A DNA stretch of 64,000 bases from Luzula sylvatica (taxonomy: Eukaryota > Streptophyta > Magnoliopsida > Poales > Juncaceae): positions 34,687,629 to 34,751,628 of the forward strand of contig OX326960.1 in the NCBI GenBank assembly GCA_946800325.1. The letters run 5' to 3'. This document shows positions 10,843-25,368 of this stretch, in pieces (position 1 is the first letter of the stretch; each line of letters begins with the position of its first letter). The notes below the pieces were generated by a model. It did not search any database. It was not told the DNA's origin and worked only from the letters and a program-made list of their open reading frames with translations. The translations under genes were made by a program, and so were the position numbers.

Positions 10843-11680
10843 TTGGGAAGCGAAATCAGTAGAGTGGAATCGGATTATAAGATGGAGGAGTAAATTTTTT
10901 TGGAATTAGTAATTTCACAGTTTGTTTGGATGTCTAAATTATAAGATGTTGGATAATATAAATTTTTTTTTGTTGTTTACAAAATTTTGAAATTTTGTTA
11001 TTTAGAAGAAATATTTCATCATATTGATAAAAAGTAATAATATTTTATTTTATCCATGTAATATTATTATTTTAATAATGTATAATACAATATGAATTAT
11101 ATATATTATATTATATTATAGGAATTCAATAATTATAATATATTAATATATAAGATATATACTATTATATCCGTATGATTAATTTTATATTATACACTAC
11201 AACATATCTGTGTTATTGGGACAGGGAAAAATCGTCCCAATAAGGTCCCAAACCGTCCCAATAAGCTTTTTGGGACGGTTGGCCGTCCCAAACACACCGT
11301 CCCAATTAAGGGCGTACGAAACTGGGACGGGCCGTCCCAAAAAGCTTATTGGGACGGTTTCTTTTTGGGACGGGCAGTCCCAATAAGGATGCATGATGTG
11401 ACAGCGTGCAGGGAAGTACATGACAGCTGTTTTGGGACGTTTGGCAAGTGAAATTAGTAGGTGAAATTGGATTATAAGATGGAGGAGTAAAAAGTTCTGG
11501 AATTAATAATTCCACAGTTTGTTTGGATGTCCGAATTATAAGATGCTGAAAATATAATTCTTTGTTTGGTTGGTAATAAAATTTTGGAATTTTGTTATTT
11601 AAAATGTAGAAAAATATGTCATTTAAATTGATAAAAAAAATAATATTTTAATATATCCATGTAATATTATTATTACAATA
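10843..11680 (+). repeat. Direct duplication of the Harbinger-like left end
   Basis: The block from 10843 (gtttgggaagcgaaatcagt) to about 11080 is repeated with divergence at about 11432-11680 (gtttggcaagtgaaattagt), in the same orientation. Shared stretches include ggattataagatggaggagt and tatccatgtaatattattat. The copies flank the GGGACGG-rich segment 11195-11420. Confidence 0.7.
11195..11430. mobile_element. CACTA-like terminus with GGGACGG subterminal repeats
   Basis: Starts CACTACAACA at 11195. Over the next 220 bp TTGGGACGG / CCGTCCCAA motifs occur about ten times in both orientations, with AAAAGCTTATTGGGACGG appearing as an inverted pair. CACTA ends plus short inverted subterminal repeats are typical of En/Spm elements. 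The matching right terminus (GTAGTG) was not found, so this is a fragment. Confidence 0.45.
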
Positions 11681-11689
11681 ATATATAAT

Positions 11690-12590
11690 ATAATTCTATA
11701 GATATAATATTATATGATATGAATTTAATAATTATAGAATTACATAATTGTTATAATATAAATATTAAGTATTATATTATTATATATTACTATCATATTA
11801 CATTGTATATTATTATAAAGATATTATTTGTAAATATTATAATAATTTATAATATTATATATATAACATATATAATAATAATATTATTATTATTAATATT
11901 TATATAAAAATATTATGTATTATAATAATATATAATATTATATATATAACATATATAATAATTACAATAATATTATTAATATTTATATAAAAAATATTAT
12001 CTATTATAATAATATATAATATTAAATATATGGATATAATAATAATGCTATTCATACAAAAAAAATATTTGAGAATATTTTTGATACATACAAAAAAACA
12101 ATTAACACAAGAATATAAACCATTGCAAAAAAAAAATTAATATTTTAGATACATATTTTTGTGCTAATTGTACTACTATTCATAAAAAAAAAAATCAACA
12201 TGCACATAAATATAAACCTAAACACAAGAATCATTCATATATAAATTAATAGTTTTCGTTCCAAAGTCTCACATAATAAAAAATTTGGTTTGATTGAAAC
12301 ACACATAAGAATGAACCAATTCTTTTTGCAATTAATACAAACCCCACACGTATGACTTCAAATAATACAAGTAAATATATGAAATTGTGCACTTATACAG
12401 AGGAGAGAGAAGATATGAGAAGCTTCAACTTTACCTCCATCTTGGCGCTCCAATATTTGTTGGAGTTAACTTTTGCCGCAAAGTAAGCAAAACAATAAAC
12501 CGGAATCTCCTAATTCCATTTCTATTTGACATCCAAACAAAGAATTTGTATGATGCTCCATCTTAATATGCAATTTCCCTTCTAATTCCA
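11690..12590. other. AT-rich interior of the Harbinger-like element
   Basis: Mostly TA/TAATAT low-complexity sequence (11690-12050), then non-coding DNA. The open frame at 11719-11907 encodes only Ile/Tyr/Asn/Leu runs and is not a gene. Confidence 0.5.
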
Positions 12591-12604
12591 AACTGCCAAA
12601 CAGG

Positions 12605-13214
12605 TAGGGATGTCAATGGTGTGGATATTGCCCGAACCGACCCGAACCGTATCCGAAGAAATATCCGGATTCGAAAAAAATATCCGGATCCGAGTGGATC
12701 CGGATATGGATCTGATTGCTAATTTTAAGATCCGGAACCGGATTCGATATTCGATTTTGGTGCGGGGACCGGATCCGTGTTCCGAATCCGGATATTTTTA
12801 GGATCCGGATACTCGGAGCCGGATTCGAGTATCCGGAACCGGATCCGGATACGTATATTATATATTGTTTTTATGTATTATATTTGATATTAGTTGAAAA
12901 AACATATACAAATTAATGATTTGTGAGTGATTTAAATTCACAATTGTAAAATTACATTTAAATATAATCAAATTTATCGTTCATGTCACAAATTATATAT
13001 ATTTATACCTAAAAAATAAGTCATGTTATGATAACATAGTATCCGTTTTAATATCCGAAAGAGAAGCGTATCCGTATCCATATCCGACAATATCCGAACC
13101 GTATCCGTATCCGTTTATTATCCGATCCGTATCCGGATCCGGGTAATTCCGTATCCGAAAAAAAATATGAATATGGATCTGGTATGACCACTATCCGAAC
13201 CGTTGACACCCCTA
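12605..13214. mobile_element. hAT-like MITE with 8-bp TSD CAAACAGG
   Basis: The ends are TAGGGATGTCAATGG and the inverse of TAGGGGTGTCAACGG. The eight bases CAAACAGG occur exactly on both sides (12597-12604 and 13215-13222). Length is 610 bp. Both subterminal regions carry many TCCGGATCCG / TATCCGAACC motifs in inverted orientation around an AT-rich centre. TAGGG(A/G)TGTCAA ends and 8-bp TSDs are characteristic of a common plant hAT MITE group. It is inserted in the right end of the Harbinger-like element, so it is the younger event. Confidence 0.88.
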
Positions 13215-13476
13215 CAAACAGGCCCTTAGAAGTGAAATTGGATCTTAAGATTCTTCAAATATAAATTTTTTGTTTGGCATCTAGAATTAGAAATGGAATT
13301 AGATGGTGGAGCATCTCATTATTCCATATTTATGGTAAATTTTAATTTCAATAAAAATTGAAGTGTCAAAGTGGAACACCTTCCTCTAATAATTAATATA
13401 ATAATTTGATCATAATTGTATTAATATTATAATTAACATTACAATAATATTATAATTAATTTCATATTTTTGGATC

Positions 13477-13615
13477 GTTAACAAGGATCAAAACACAATA
13501 AGTATCGTCGAGAATATAAAATCATGAATTTGATCATTTTCGCCAAGACACTAAAGTGACTCAATCCAAAATTTTGTACCTGGACTATACTTATTGAGTT
13601 TTGACCCATGTTAAC
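13477..13615. mobile_element. Short inverted-repeat MITE (about 140 bp)
   Basis: gttaacaaggatcaaaacac at 13477 is matched inversely by the segment ending 13615 (ttgagttttgacccatgttaac region). Arms of about 35 bp flank an unrelated centre. No TSD fixed. Confidence 0.5.
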
Positions 13616-14206
13616 ATCGAAATCTTTTAATGGATGACGCAAAACCAATTCCCCATGATATAAAATCTTTCAATGGAATTGGTCACCCTCTCATACTTTC
13701 TCCGCCTCCTTAGCTTATCAATTCTTAAGAAATCTGAGCATAAAAATGAATTTGGGTGAGATATCATCCTAAACAAACTCGACACAATCAATATTAAAAA
13801 TAATATTTTTTGGGGATTTTAAAAAATATAGAAAGCAATGAAATTTATTTTATAAAACATGACATAAAAATTGAGAATTTTCATAGAAATTTAACCTACT
13901 ATTATATAATTTTTTTTAATCTTTTTATTTACTTATTAAACATACAAATTTTCAAACATGAAAAAGATTCACAAATAAGTAAATAATGTAGAAATAATTT
14001 TTATATAATTTTAACATCACCAGAAATCTCGTAATGTTTATTTTTCACATAAATTCTATAACTCAAGATAAAAATATCCATTTTCACACATTTATTCAAC
14101 ACTATAACAAATTTATCTCCCTTTGAATTCAGAATCCATTGAAAAAGCAATCAAAAAATACCAGGTTGCTTTATTGACTTTTGTGCTCTCTTTCAATTTT
14201 ATTTTA
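13616..14206. other. Non-coding, nothing recognised
   Basis: AT-rich DNA without coding frame, RNA gene or clear repeat. Confidence 0.4.
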
Positions 14207-15390
14207 GGGAAATTTACAAATTACCACTAACTTTTCTTGAATTTACAAAAAAAACCCTAACTTTTGAGAAATTCCAAAACCCCCTACATACAAGGTTTTC
14301 TTTTCGATTACCCCCTATAGGAGTATTTCATGATATTACAATTTTTTTGGACCAAAATACCCCTCTATTTTTTCATCTTTAAATTTAATAAACATATTTT
14401 TGTATTATTTTATTAATTTAAAATCACTATAAATATTTTTTTAACATATACTAATTTAAAAAAACTATATGTCATATACATAATTTTAATCTTTTATTTA
14501 TTATATATTTTAACATAAAAATATGATATATAAAATATTCTTGGAAATATCTTGAAAAATTAATATTATTCTAGTATTAAATTTTAAAGTTAAATAGTTA
14601 TTAATAAAAATAGTTACTGAATAGTTTTTTTTGCCAAATTAACAATGAATGAATGAAAATTAAAACTAGGATTAAAATAATATTGCCGCTAATTTTTATT
14701 TCAACAACTATTTTTATTTCAGCAGCTCGTTTTGTAGTAACTATTTTTATTTCAATAGCTAATTTTTGTAACTATTTTTATTAACAATTATTGATTTCAT
14801 CAGCTAATTTGCTAACAGTTAATAAAAATAATTATTACAAAACAAACTGCTGAAATAAAATTAGTTGTTGAAATTAGAACTAACGACAATAGTAGTTTAA
14901 TGCTAATTTTGATGTTCACCTATGCATTGATAATTTGGTAAAAAATACTATTTAATAACTAATTTTATTAACAACTATTTAACATTAAAATTAAGTACTA
15001 GAATAATATTAATTTGTGAAGATATTTTCAGGAATATTTTTTATATCATATTTTTATTTAATTTTAGTTTTCTATGATAAAATATATAATAAATAAAAAT
15101 AAAAATTATGTATACGACATATAGTTTTTTTAAATTAGTATATGATAAAAAAAAATATTTATTATGATTTTAAATTATTAAAATAATACAAAAATATGTT
15201 TATTAAATTTAAAGATGAAAAATAGAGGGGTATTTTGGTCGAAAAAAATTATAATAGCATGAAATATCCCTAAAGTGGGGTAATTGAAAAAAAATCTTGT
15301 ATGTAGGTTTTTTTTTGGAGTTTCTCAAAAGTTAGGGTTTTTTTTTTTGTAAATTCAAGAAAAGTTAGGGGGTTATTTATAAATTTACCT
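14207..15390. mobile_element. Second long foldback element (GGGAAATTTACAAATTACC ends)
   Basis: Left end gggaaatttacaaattacc (14207) pairs with ggttatttataaatttacc ending at 15390; the inverted arms run about 590 bp each and meet near 14800. Flanks are ttttatttta on the left and tttattttta on the right, a probable 9-10 bp TSD with slippage, which would fit a Mutator-like origin. No coding sequence. A shorter element with similar ends lies at 56902-57597. Confidence 0.72.
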
Positions 15391-16755
15391 TTATTTTTAA
15401 TACGTTATGTTTTTATTTCTCTTATTAATATGTTATGTTTTTATTTCTCTAACGAACATATCAAAAGATAGAACCCATAATTACTTCATTTTCATGAAAA
15501 AATCTGCCACATTTCACCACCACGTCATCCATATATTAATTATAAGTATTAGTATATAATACAATTAATTAATTCTACATTTTTTTTTTGAAAAATTCCC
15601 GTGGGATAATTTATTCTACATTGCCCCCACATTTCACTAATACCTCATGTGACTGTTGTTTAAATTTAATACTTATTATGTTACAATAATAACTTTAAAA
15701 ATCACATCGAAGCGTGGCAAAATGTCCTAATCTAACAAAATAAACATAATTTAATTTAAAAATATCAGCAAAAAGTAATGACAGATTTACATATATGTCC
15801 ATTAAATTTTACAGAAAAATTCCCGAACCCGTGCTAGGACTTGCACTTTCGCCAACAGGGCTGAGGAAAATGAAATTTCTTTTTGGTACTTATTTCCCTC
15901 TTTTACCAGAAGGCTTGACGAAAGTTGATTAATTTTTTTTTTTTCAAATTAACGTGCAAAAATCATGGTTAAACACTTTCGACAGACCCTTGGACGAAAG
16001 ACTATTTTCTTTCGCCAGACCCTCCGACGAAAGACCTCGATTTATAATTTTGAAAAATTCATATCTATTCTTACAAATTGGACTTTTGGGAACGCTACAT
16101 TTCAAAAAAATTCGAGAATAAGAGAACCGCTCAATCACTACATGGTGCAATCTATCAATAAATGAGATATTAAAATTATGAATATAACATATAATGGTAA
16201 TATTTTTAATTATTATATGTTAAAAAATACGTGTGAGATTTTTAAAGTTAATGAAATCAATTTTTTGTATCTATATTAAAATTATGAATGTAACATGTAA
16301 TGGGAATGTTTTTTAATTATTATATGTTAAACATATTGATGAGATTTTTAAAGTTAAAAAAAAAAAAGCAAAACATTTTTTTTAATCATTAAATATGAAA
16401 ATAGAAGAGTATTTTGGTTCACAAAATATGTAACGTCCAAATTTTTTCTTAACCCTTATAAATGATATTTGAAAATAGAACTTTGTTTAGAGGCCATTTT
16501 TTGGAGTGTCCAAAATTATAAGTATAAAAAGAAATTGGGAATTTTTTCTGAGAATTTTCCTAGAAACATATGAAAACTAATAAAAAGTTCAATGTTTTAA
16601 ATAACGTGTAGATGACACGTATCGTTGTGAATTTAATTCAACCATTAACGTTATCCGACAATATGGACAATATAGCATTGCTTCACTTGTACCGCGTCAC
16701 AACGATGATTTTAATAACATTACATAACGTAATATCATATTAAATATAATACGAC
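15391..16755. other. Non-coding, with small repeat fragments
   Basis: A small cluster of CTTTCG(C/A)CAGACC / GACGAAAGAC motifs lies at about 15846-16045. A pair of imperfect inverted segments (16591-16720; aatgttttaaataacg versus cattacataacg) may be another degraded hAT-like MITE. No gene supported. Confidence 0.4.
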
Positions 16756-17383
16756 CAATGTTACTGAAATCGCTCGACGCTCGCTAGTCGACATGGGGCC
16801 ATCAAGTACCAAGGGTGATTAATCGGAATTAATCGGTAATCGATAATCTAGACGAATCTCGATGAATTTTACTTTATCTCGGCGGATCTTACTTTATTAC
16901 ATATTTAATATCAAAATTAACTAAACAAAATTGCAAATCACAAGTTTTTTAATAAGTTTCGAATATAATTGAACTAACAAAATACATTACATCACAAAAT
17001 CTAAATAATCTCAAATGATAATTTAAATCGAAATAACACAACATTATTACAAAACACGAAATAAGACCCTAATTTAAATCAACAATAAACCTCCTCATTT
17101 TGCTTTCAATAAAAGAGAGAAAGGAACAAATAAATGAAAGGCCAAAAAAAAAAACTTTATAAAATTCTGAAAATTATAGCCTAATTTTAGTCTAAATAAT
17201 ATTTTGGCCCAAAAATATTTTTTTGTAAATCGGTTTGGCGACCGCTTGGCGGGCGTGGCGAACGCACGACGGACGTTTGGCGAAATCAAACACAAAAAGT
17301 CAAAAAATTATCGAGAAGGCGGCCCATCGACTACCGACTAGTCAGCGACTAATCGGACGTCAAGATCGATTTTTGGAATACTG
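16756..17383. mobile_element. hAT-like MITE with 8-bp TSD AATACGAC
   Basis: Ends CAATGTTACTGAAATCG and the inverse of CAGTATTCCAAAAATCG. AATACGAC occurs exactly at 16748-16755 and 17384-17391. Subterminal GACTAGTCG-type inverted motifs occur at both ends (gctagtcgacatggggcc; ggcccatcgactaccgac). Length 628 bp, no coding frame. Confidence 0.82.
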
Positions 17384-17391
17384 AATACGAC

Positions 17392-20627
<3,236 letters not shown>

Positions 20628-21112
20628 TTTATTTATTTAATTATTTTTGCATTTTTTTTAATGTTTTCATATATCTGGTGATTTGTTTGGTTAAGTTTAG
20701 GTCCTTTCTGTTATACAAAATTGTTGGTTTATTTGACCCAAGCGATGAGTTACTACTGTACACAATAATTTATCAACAGATTTGAATGAATCAAGTATCA
20801 AGTAATAGACTAATAGTTGGAGTTTCGTAAGTTTTGGCAGCTTTCTTGTCGGTCTTAGAAGAAAGTAAGTTATATTCTTTGTATACACCATTATAAATTA
20901 TTCTTTCTATACAGCTTTATAAATTATTTTGGAATAATGCTGGTATTATTTGAATTGATTTATTCATACAAAACTTGAAGAAAATAAAACTAAGATCCAG
21001 TTCGCTCATTTGTCAATCATAGGAATCAAGATTTTTATATCACATAAATGGAGTGAAAACAATGTGAACAGAACAGTTTTCATTTTAATACAGTAAAATG
21101 GAGATGTCAGCT
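20628..21112. other. Short gap between convergent genes
   Basis: Holds the 3' UTRs of the prolyl-tRNA synthetase and MCTP genes. No other feature seen. Confidence 0.5.
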
Positions 21113-24100
21113 CTAAATAATGCGCTCAGAAAGAGAAGGAAGCCGGCGGAAGAAGTTGAGTGCCCGTGACGGCATAAAATCTCTAAACATGGGATGTCGC
21201 ATATAATAAAATGCTGCGATCACCGTCACGACCCTAGATGGCACCAAATATAGCACCACCGCCACTGCAATACACATTAGCACAAACAACCCAGTTGCCC
21301 GTGGGTCCCTCCACATAACCAACGCCTGCACTCGCTCTGCTTGCACTGCCACCTCAGCTAAAATCGTCTGCACTTTAGCTCCAATCACCCTCGTTCTATC
21401 GTACCGTGCCTTAACCACCTCTGGTGCTTTATTACTCGGCACGGGGTCGAACTCCTCATCTAACTCCTCGCGATCAGTAATCTCCGCCAGAGACGCCTTT
21501 ATACAAGGGTGCGGCACAGGGCCTCGCGGCCTTGATCGATATTTACGAACCCCCACGGCTGCGACATATAATGCAAGTGTGGGGATGATCAGCTCAGGGA
21601 ACCATGCGAGAAGCAAGAACACCGCATGTGCGAGCATCGTGGCCGTCGGGTTCCGCCAAGTTCTCGTGTTATTAATCCATCGTGCCACATCGAGAACCCA
21701 AGAAAGGGCGGACACAATTCGATTCCAGTTGGCTCGCACTTTACGCATGCTGAACCCACGAGGATCTGTTGCATCTAACATCCATGTAATCACTTCACGA
21801 CGTAGTGGCGGCTCGGACTGAGCCAAGTGGGTGGTTGTGAGCCGTACCGCCGCAAGGCGTAACACATCACATTGAGCTGCGGGGATAGGTTGGACATAGT
21901 GCATCAAAGGCAGTGTAGGCTGCCCATACACGTTGAGGAGATCAATCGTTGGCCCCGCTGTTGCAAAGCGTATAGCAAGCTCGATCTCACCCATTCGCTT
22001 GGCACCAGTTGGCAGCATCATGATAAGTGGGTACGATCCACGGTATATACGCCCTGCTTCAAGCGCAGAGATCCGGATCCGAACCTTCCCCATAGGACGG
22101 GAGAACATACTAGCCGGGTCCTTGGAGGCATTAGATAGAGGTGGATCGTCAAACACACCGATGGTGAGTATGGTGCATGGATCGTAGACCGGCCAGGTGT
22201 ATTGTTCATTCCATGCTGGATCAAAGCAATCAGGAATAGTTCTCGTTCTAGCCCATTTAGGTCCGTATTTAGCCACAGCATATACATCGGTAGCTCCCTT
22301 GCCCTCTTCCATGCGCATCGGAAGGAGTCGCTTGCATCCAATTAAACCAAGCTCGACAGTTCCAACCGGTGGCCGCCATATCTGTCGAGCTGATGGCCTA
22401 AAGTCACTATTTGCACAAGTTGGTTCATCTGCCACATGATAACCACCATCTAAACAAACGCGCACGTGTAATCGTCTACCTGGCAAATTATATGCAAATG
22501 CCTTTTTACTCTTTTTCTTGCTCTCATCATTGGGTATTAGATCGAGCCAACGAGAAGCGACCTTCCGATCATCTACACGTCGCTCGATAGAGGAGAGAGG
22601 AATTTCAGCAGACCCCACCACATTCAACTCCTTGCCTTGGCGCATTTCCAATAAAAGTATCAACCGCTCGTTTTCAAATGGCTCGGCTGCAACAAATAGA
22701 AGGTCTTCATTCCACGTAGGACTGCCATTATGATTGATTGAGCCGCGGGTTCTTGTAACCTGGAAACCCATAATTGCTTTTACGGTGATAGAAGATTCTC
22801 GTGGTGCAGGAGCGATGAGTGTGTCCTGTGCCTCAATCACAGTAACCCTGAGGTACCAAAGCTTTGGAGAGACGTAAACCTTCGACCGACAGTTGAAGTG
22901 GCATGCTAATGCATCAGCTTTCCATGCTTCGGCAAACGATGCATCTGTCTGGGTGCCAACCCATGTGCCAAGCATCAAATCACCTCCGCGTTGGGCACCA
23001 CTGCCTTCTAAATGATACCATTGCGTTGCCATTGTACTGTCCGATGGGTCTCTCGTAGGGATCTCAGCTATATCAAAGCAGAGTCCGCCAAGGAATTGTT
23101 GGTCTTCGGAGTCCTCCACGTCAGAATTAGGCGGTAAGTCCCACACTGCTATCTCCATCGTGGAGGAGTCGTTTGAGGGATCTCTTGGAAAGGCGAAGGT
23201 TTGGTCCCATTCGAAGAAGGCCCCACGTCGAGCCTCTTGCGTGCTGACATGCCGACCATATGCTGATATGCGCACGTGAGGTTTCGTGTTGTTCGGTAGA
23301 GATCTGGCTCGTATGATTCGTATGAATAGGTACGACATTTTGTCGACAAGATCATGTTTTACAGTCTGCACTGCTTCTTGCATTGTTTCTGGCCGCTGTT
23401 GGACTGGGCGAGGCTGCCTGACCCACTTCGGAGTCACCTCATTATCATGATGTAATGGTGGTTGAGGTGGAGAGGATACATCAGCATCTGGCTGTGCCGT
23501 TGGCGGCTCGACCGAAGGTTCCTCTTCTTGTACTTCTTTTGCTTCGTGATTTACCTCTTCCGGTTGTGGACTCGTTTTATTTGTTTCTTCTTCGCTTGCT
23601 GGGGGAGGTGAAGTTTCTGGTTCTTTAGCAGGTTCACTTGTATTATTTTCTGTTGGAACTGGAATTGTAGCCTCTGCTGGAGAAGGTATCGATGACGCCT
23701 CTTGTTCTGCCGTCACCGGTTCGACGGTATTCGAATCATTTTGTGGTGGAGGATCTGGCACTGCTTCTGGCTCGGGCACCGGTTCATCTACATAATAGAC
23801 TTTCAGCCCAATCTGCCCTCTAACCCAACTAAAGAAGGTCTTCTTCTCCAAAGGAAAATACATCAATGCCTCCTCTCCTTTCTTCACAAAATGCCTCGAA
23901 TCCAATTTCACCCTGCCGAGGAAGCAGTTCCTGCGGCTAGGGCCGACACGAATGTCATGAAACAAATTCACCTCAAGAGGCTCTCCTGCCGCTACATCGA
24001 CCAAACCCGTATCGGGTCTACCCAGTGTATTAAACTCCAACATCTCGTTCCACGTTGGATTGAGATCCCGTTGTACGGTACGTGTTTTGCGCCTTTGTCC

Positions 24101-24208
24101 GTCAAAATCGACGCGTGCATAAGGACTGGATGTGCCCATGCCATCTTTGGGCAAGAGGTTCTGAGCCTCCACAATCTCTACTATGAGTTTTTGCGTGGTT
24201 GTTGTCAT
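21113..24208 (-). CDS. Multiple C2 domain and transmembrane region protein (MCTP, QUIRKY/MCTP15-16 type)
   Basis: A single exon of 1031 codons, as usual for plant MCTPs. The N-terminal C2 domain (about 6-130) is followed by an acidic, Pro-rich linker (about 142-285), three more C2 domains (about 290-430, 450-595, 615-750), and a C-terminal phosphoribosyltransferase-C-type region with two hydrophobic hairpins (about 857-885 and 972-1002), ending RRLPSLSERII as in the family. Plant MCTPs tether the ER to the plasma membrane at plasmodesmata and act in cell-to-cell signalling (QUIRKY) or florigen movement (FTIP1). The N-terminal extra C2 plus long linker suggest the QUIRKY/MCTP15-16 branch. The first C2 keeps LPKDGMGTSSPYARV, with a Ser where many family members have the Ca-binding Asp. 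The second and third are more degenerate, so Ca binding may be weak. The start is supported by family-like MTTTTQKLIVEIVEAQNL. Confidence 0.93.
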   Translation of the reverse strand: MTTTTQKLIVEIVEAQNLLPKDGMGTSSPYARVDFDGQRRKTRTVQRDLNPTWNEMLEFNTLGRPDTGLVDVAAGEPLEVNLFHDIRVGPSRRNCFLGRVKLDSRHFVKKGEEALMYFPLEKKTFFSWVRGQIGLKVYYVDEPVPEPEAVPDPPPQNDSNTVEPVTAEQEASSIPSPAEATIPVPTENNTSEPAKEPETSPPPASEEETNKTSPQPEEVNHEAKEVQEEEPSVEPPTAQPDADVSSPPQPPLHHDNEVTPKWVRQPRPVQQRPETMQEAVQTVKHDLVDKMSYLFIRIIRARSLPNNTKPHVRISAYGRHVSTQEARRGAFFEWDQTFAFPRDPSNDSSTMEIAVWDLPPNSDVEDSEDQQFLGGLCFDIAEIPTRDPSDSTMATQWYHLEGSGAQRGGDLMLGTWVGTQTDASFAEAWKADALACHFNCRSKVYVSPKLWYLRVTVIEAQDTLIAPAPRESSITVKAIMGFQVTRTRGSINHNGSPTWNEDLLFVAAEPFENERLILLLEMRQGKELNVVGSAEIPLSSIERRVDDRKVASRWLDLIPNDESKKKSKKAFAYNLPGRRLHVRVCLDGGYHVADEPTCANSDFRPSARQIWRPPVGTVELGLIGCKRLLPMRMEEGKGATDVYAVAKYGPKWARTRTIPDCFDPAWNEQYTWPVYDPCTILTIGVFDDPPLSNASKDPASMFSRPMGKVRIRISALEAGRIYRGSYPLIMMLPTGAKRMGEIELAIRFATAGPTIDLLNVYGQPTLPLMHYVQPIPAAQCDVLRLAAVRLTTTHLAQSEPPLRREVITWMLDATDPRGFSMRKVRANWNRIVSALSWVLDVARWINNTRTWRNPTATMLAHAVFLLLAWFPELIIPTLALYVAAVGVRKYRSRPRGPVPHPCIKASLAEITDREELDEEFDPVPSNKAPEVVKARYDRTRVIGAKVQTILAEVAVQAERVQALVMWRDPRATGLFVLMCIAVAVVLYLVPSRVVTVIAAFYYMRHPMFRDFMPSRALNFFRRLPSLSERII

Positions 24209-24324
24209 GTTAGAATATTTGGCGAAGTAGAGTACTGTTGGGTTTGTTTTTGTTTTGCATTAGAAAGTTGAAAGACAAAAGTGTGGGAATGGAATAGGAA
24301 GAAAAGGAAAGATGAAGTTTGGGG

Positions 24325-24336
24325 TTTATATAAAGC
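24325..24336 (-). promoter_or_regulatory. TATA box of the MCTP gene
   Basis: On the minus strand the sequence reads CTTTATATAAAC, a good TATA box, about 117-128 bp upstream of the ATG at 24208. It is the only strong TATA in the near upstream region. Confidence 0.6.
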
Positions 24337-24419
24337 AAATGAAGGTTAGTGGAATTCATGGTTGTAAAAAGTGTGTTGTGAATTGTGATTGGTAAAAGGT
24401 TCAAAACTTCATGTGCAAG

Positions 24420-25368
24420 GATTTGCTTTTCAGATTCTAAATTCTCTGTTAAATTTTTTTTATAGAAAAATGATGGCGCTAGTTAATGGTCTTTGAAGCA
24501 AACTATTGCTCATGTTATATTCTAAATTATATCAACATATTTGTTGAGCATCAATAAACCAAATTTCATCTCCATTTAATCCAAAAAAAAAAAAAAAAAA
24601 ATCTCCAGTTCTAGTATTCCCCTCCCACTAGTTTCTGCTTTACTAGCTTTTGCTTATTTTAAGAGAGAAATAAACTTTGTCACGTAGGTAGATTACATTC
24701 CCTATGATCTTTCTTTTCTTTACGTGTGTACAAGCCCCATTTCTAGTCGAGAAATTTTACTTTGCCTCTAGTTTCATTTCACCCACACATTCTTTGTCCG
24801 GTAATTAACCATAGCAATTAACATGTTAATTATGTCGATTAACGAATGTTAATTACTCCATATTACAAAAGGTTGAAGTTGTATTTTCCCGTTTTCCTCA
24901 ATATTTAACAACTAGATGTCAGTTTGTTTGCTTAATCCGACATAATTTTTTTAGTAGTTTTTTTAATTCGACATAATTGGTTGTTAATATAAGATTTCGT
25001 TTACTTATCCAATAACAAATAATAAGCTCAAAATTAAATATGCGAAAAGTTCCATAAAGAAAACATTATTAGAAGCTTTTTTTTCTACACGGCTAGCCAG
25101 TAAACTAAAGACAGACAAGCAAAAGACGGAGGAAAAAATATGAAAAAGCTCATCTATCTAATCTGATCTCCACCGGCCAGTTCCTAATTGGTCCCCCGGG
25201 GACCATTATATCTACCCGTCCAATTCACATACATGATAGATGTATGAATGTAAGTCTTGAGCCCATACCCCGAATTTCTTTTGAATGCTTCAATAATCAA
25301 TACCAACATCGTGCCAAGTTAGGGACGGAATAAAAGATCAAATGGGATGCATGCTTCATGTCCATCGC
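24420..25368. other. Intergenic, nothing recognised
   Basis: AT-rich DNA with a poly-A tract near 24582-24600. No supported gene or repeat. Confidence 0.4.

Larger units (their letters stand above)
10835..13225. mobile_element. PIF/Harbinger-like element with TTA target duplication
   Basis: The left end GGGGCCGTTTGG follows TTA (10832-10834). The right end CCAAACAGGCCC precedes TTA (13226-13228) once the internal hAT-like element at 12605-13214 is removed. TIRs beginning GGGCC(T)GTTTGG with a TTA duplication are typical of Tourist/PIF-Harbinger elements. The interior is AT-rich with no transposase frame. It contains a second head-to-head-like copy of its own left end at 11432 and a CACTA-like terminus at 11195. 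Confidence 0.6.

Noticed and set aside
15944..16165. Two opposed frames of about 66 codons
   Set aside because: Short, overlapping on opposite strands, no recognisable domain; in transposon-rich DNA.
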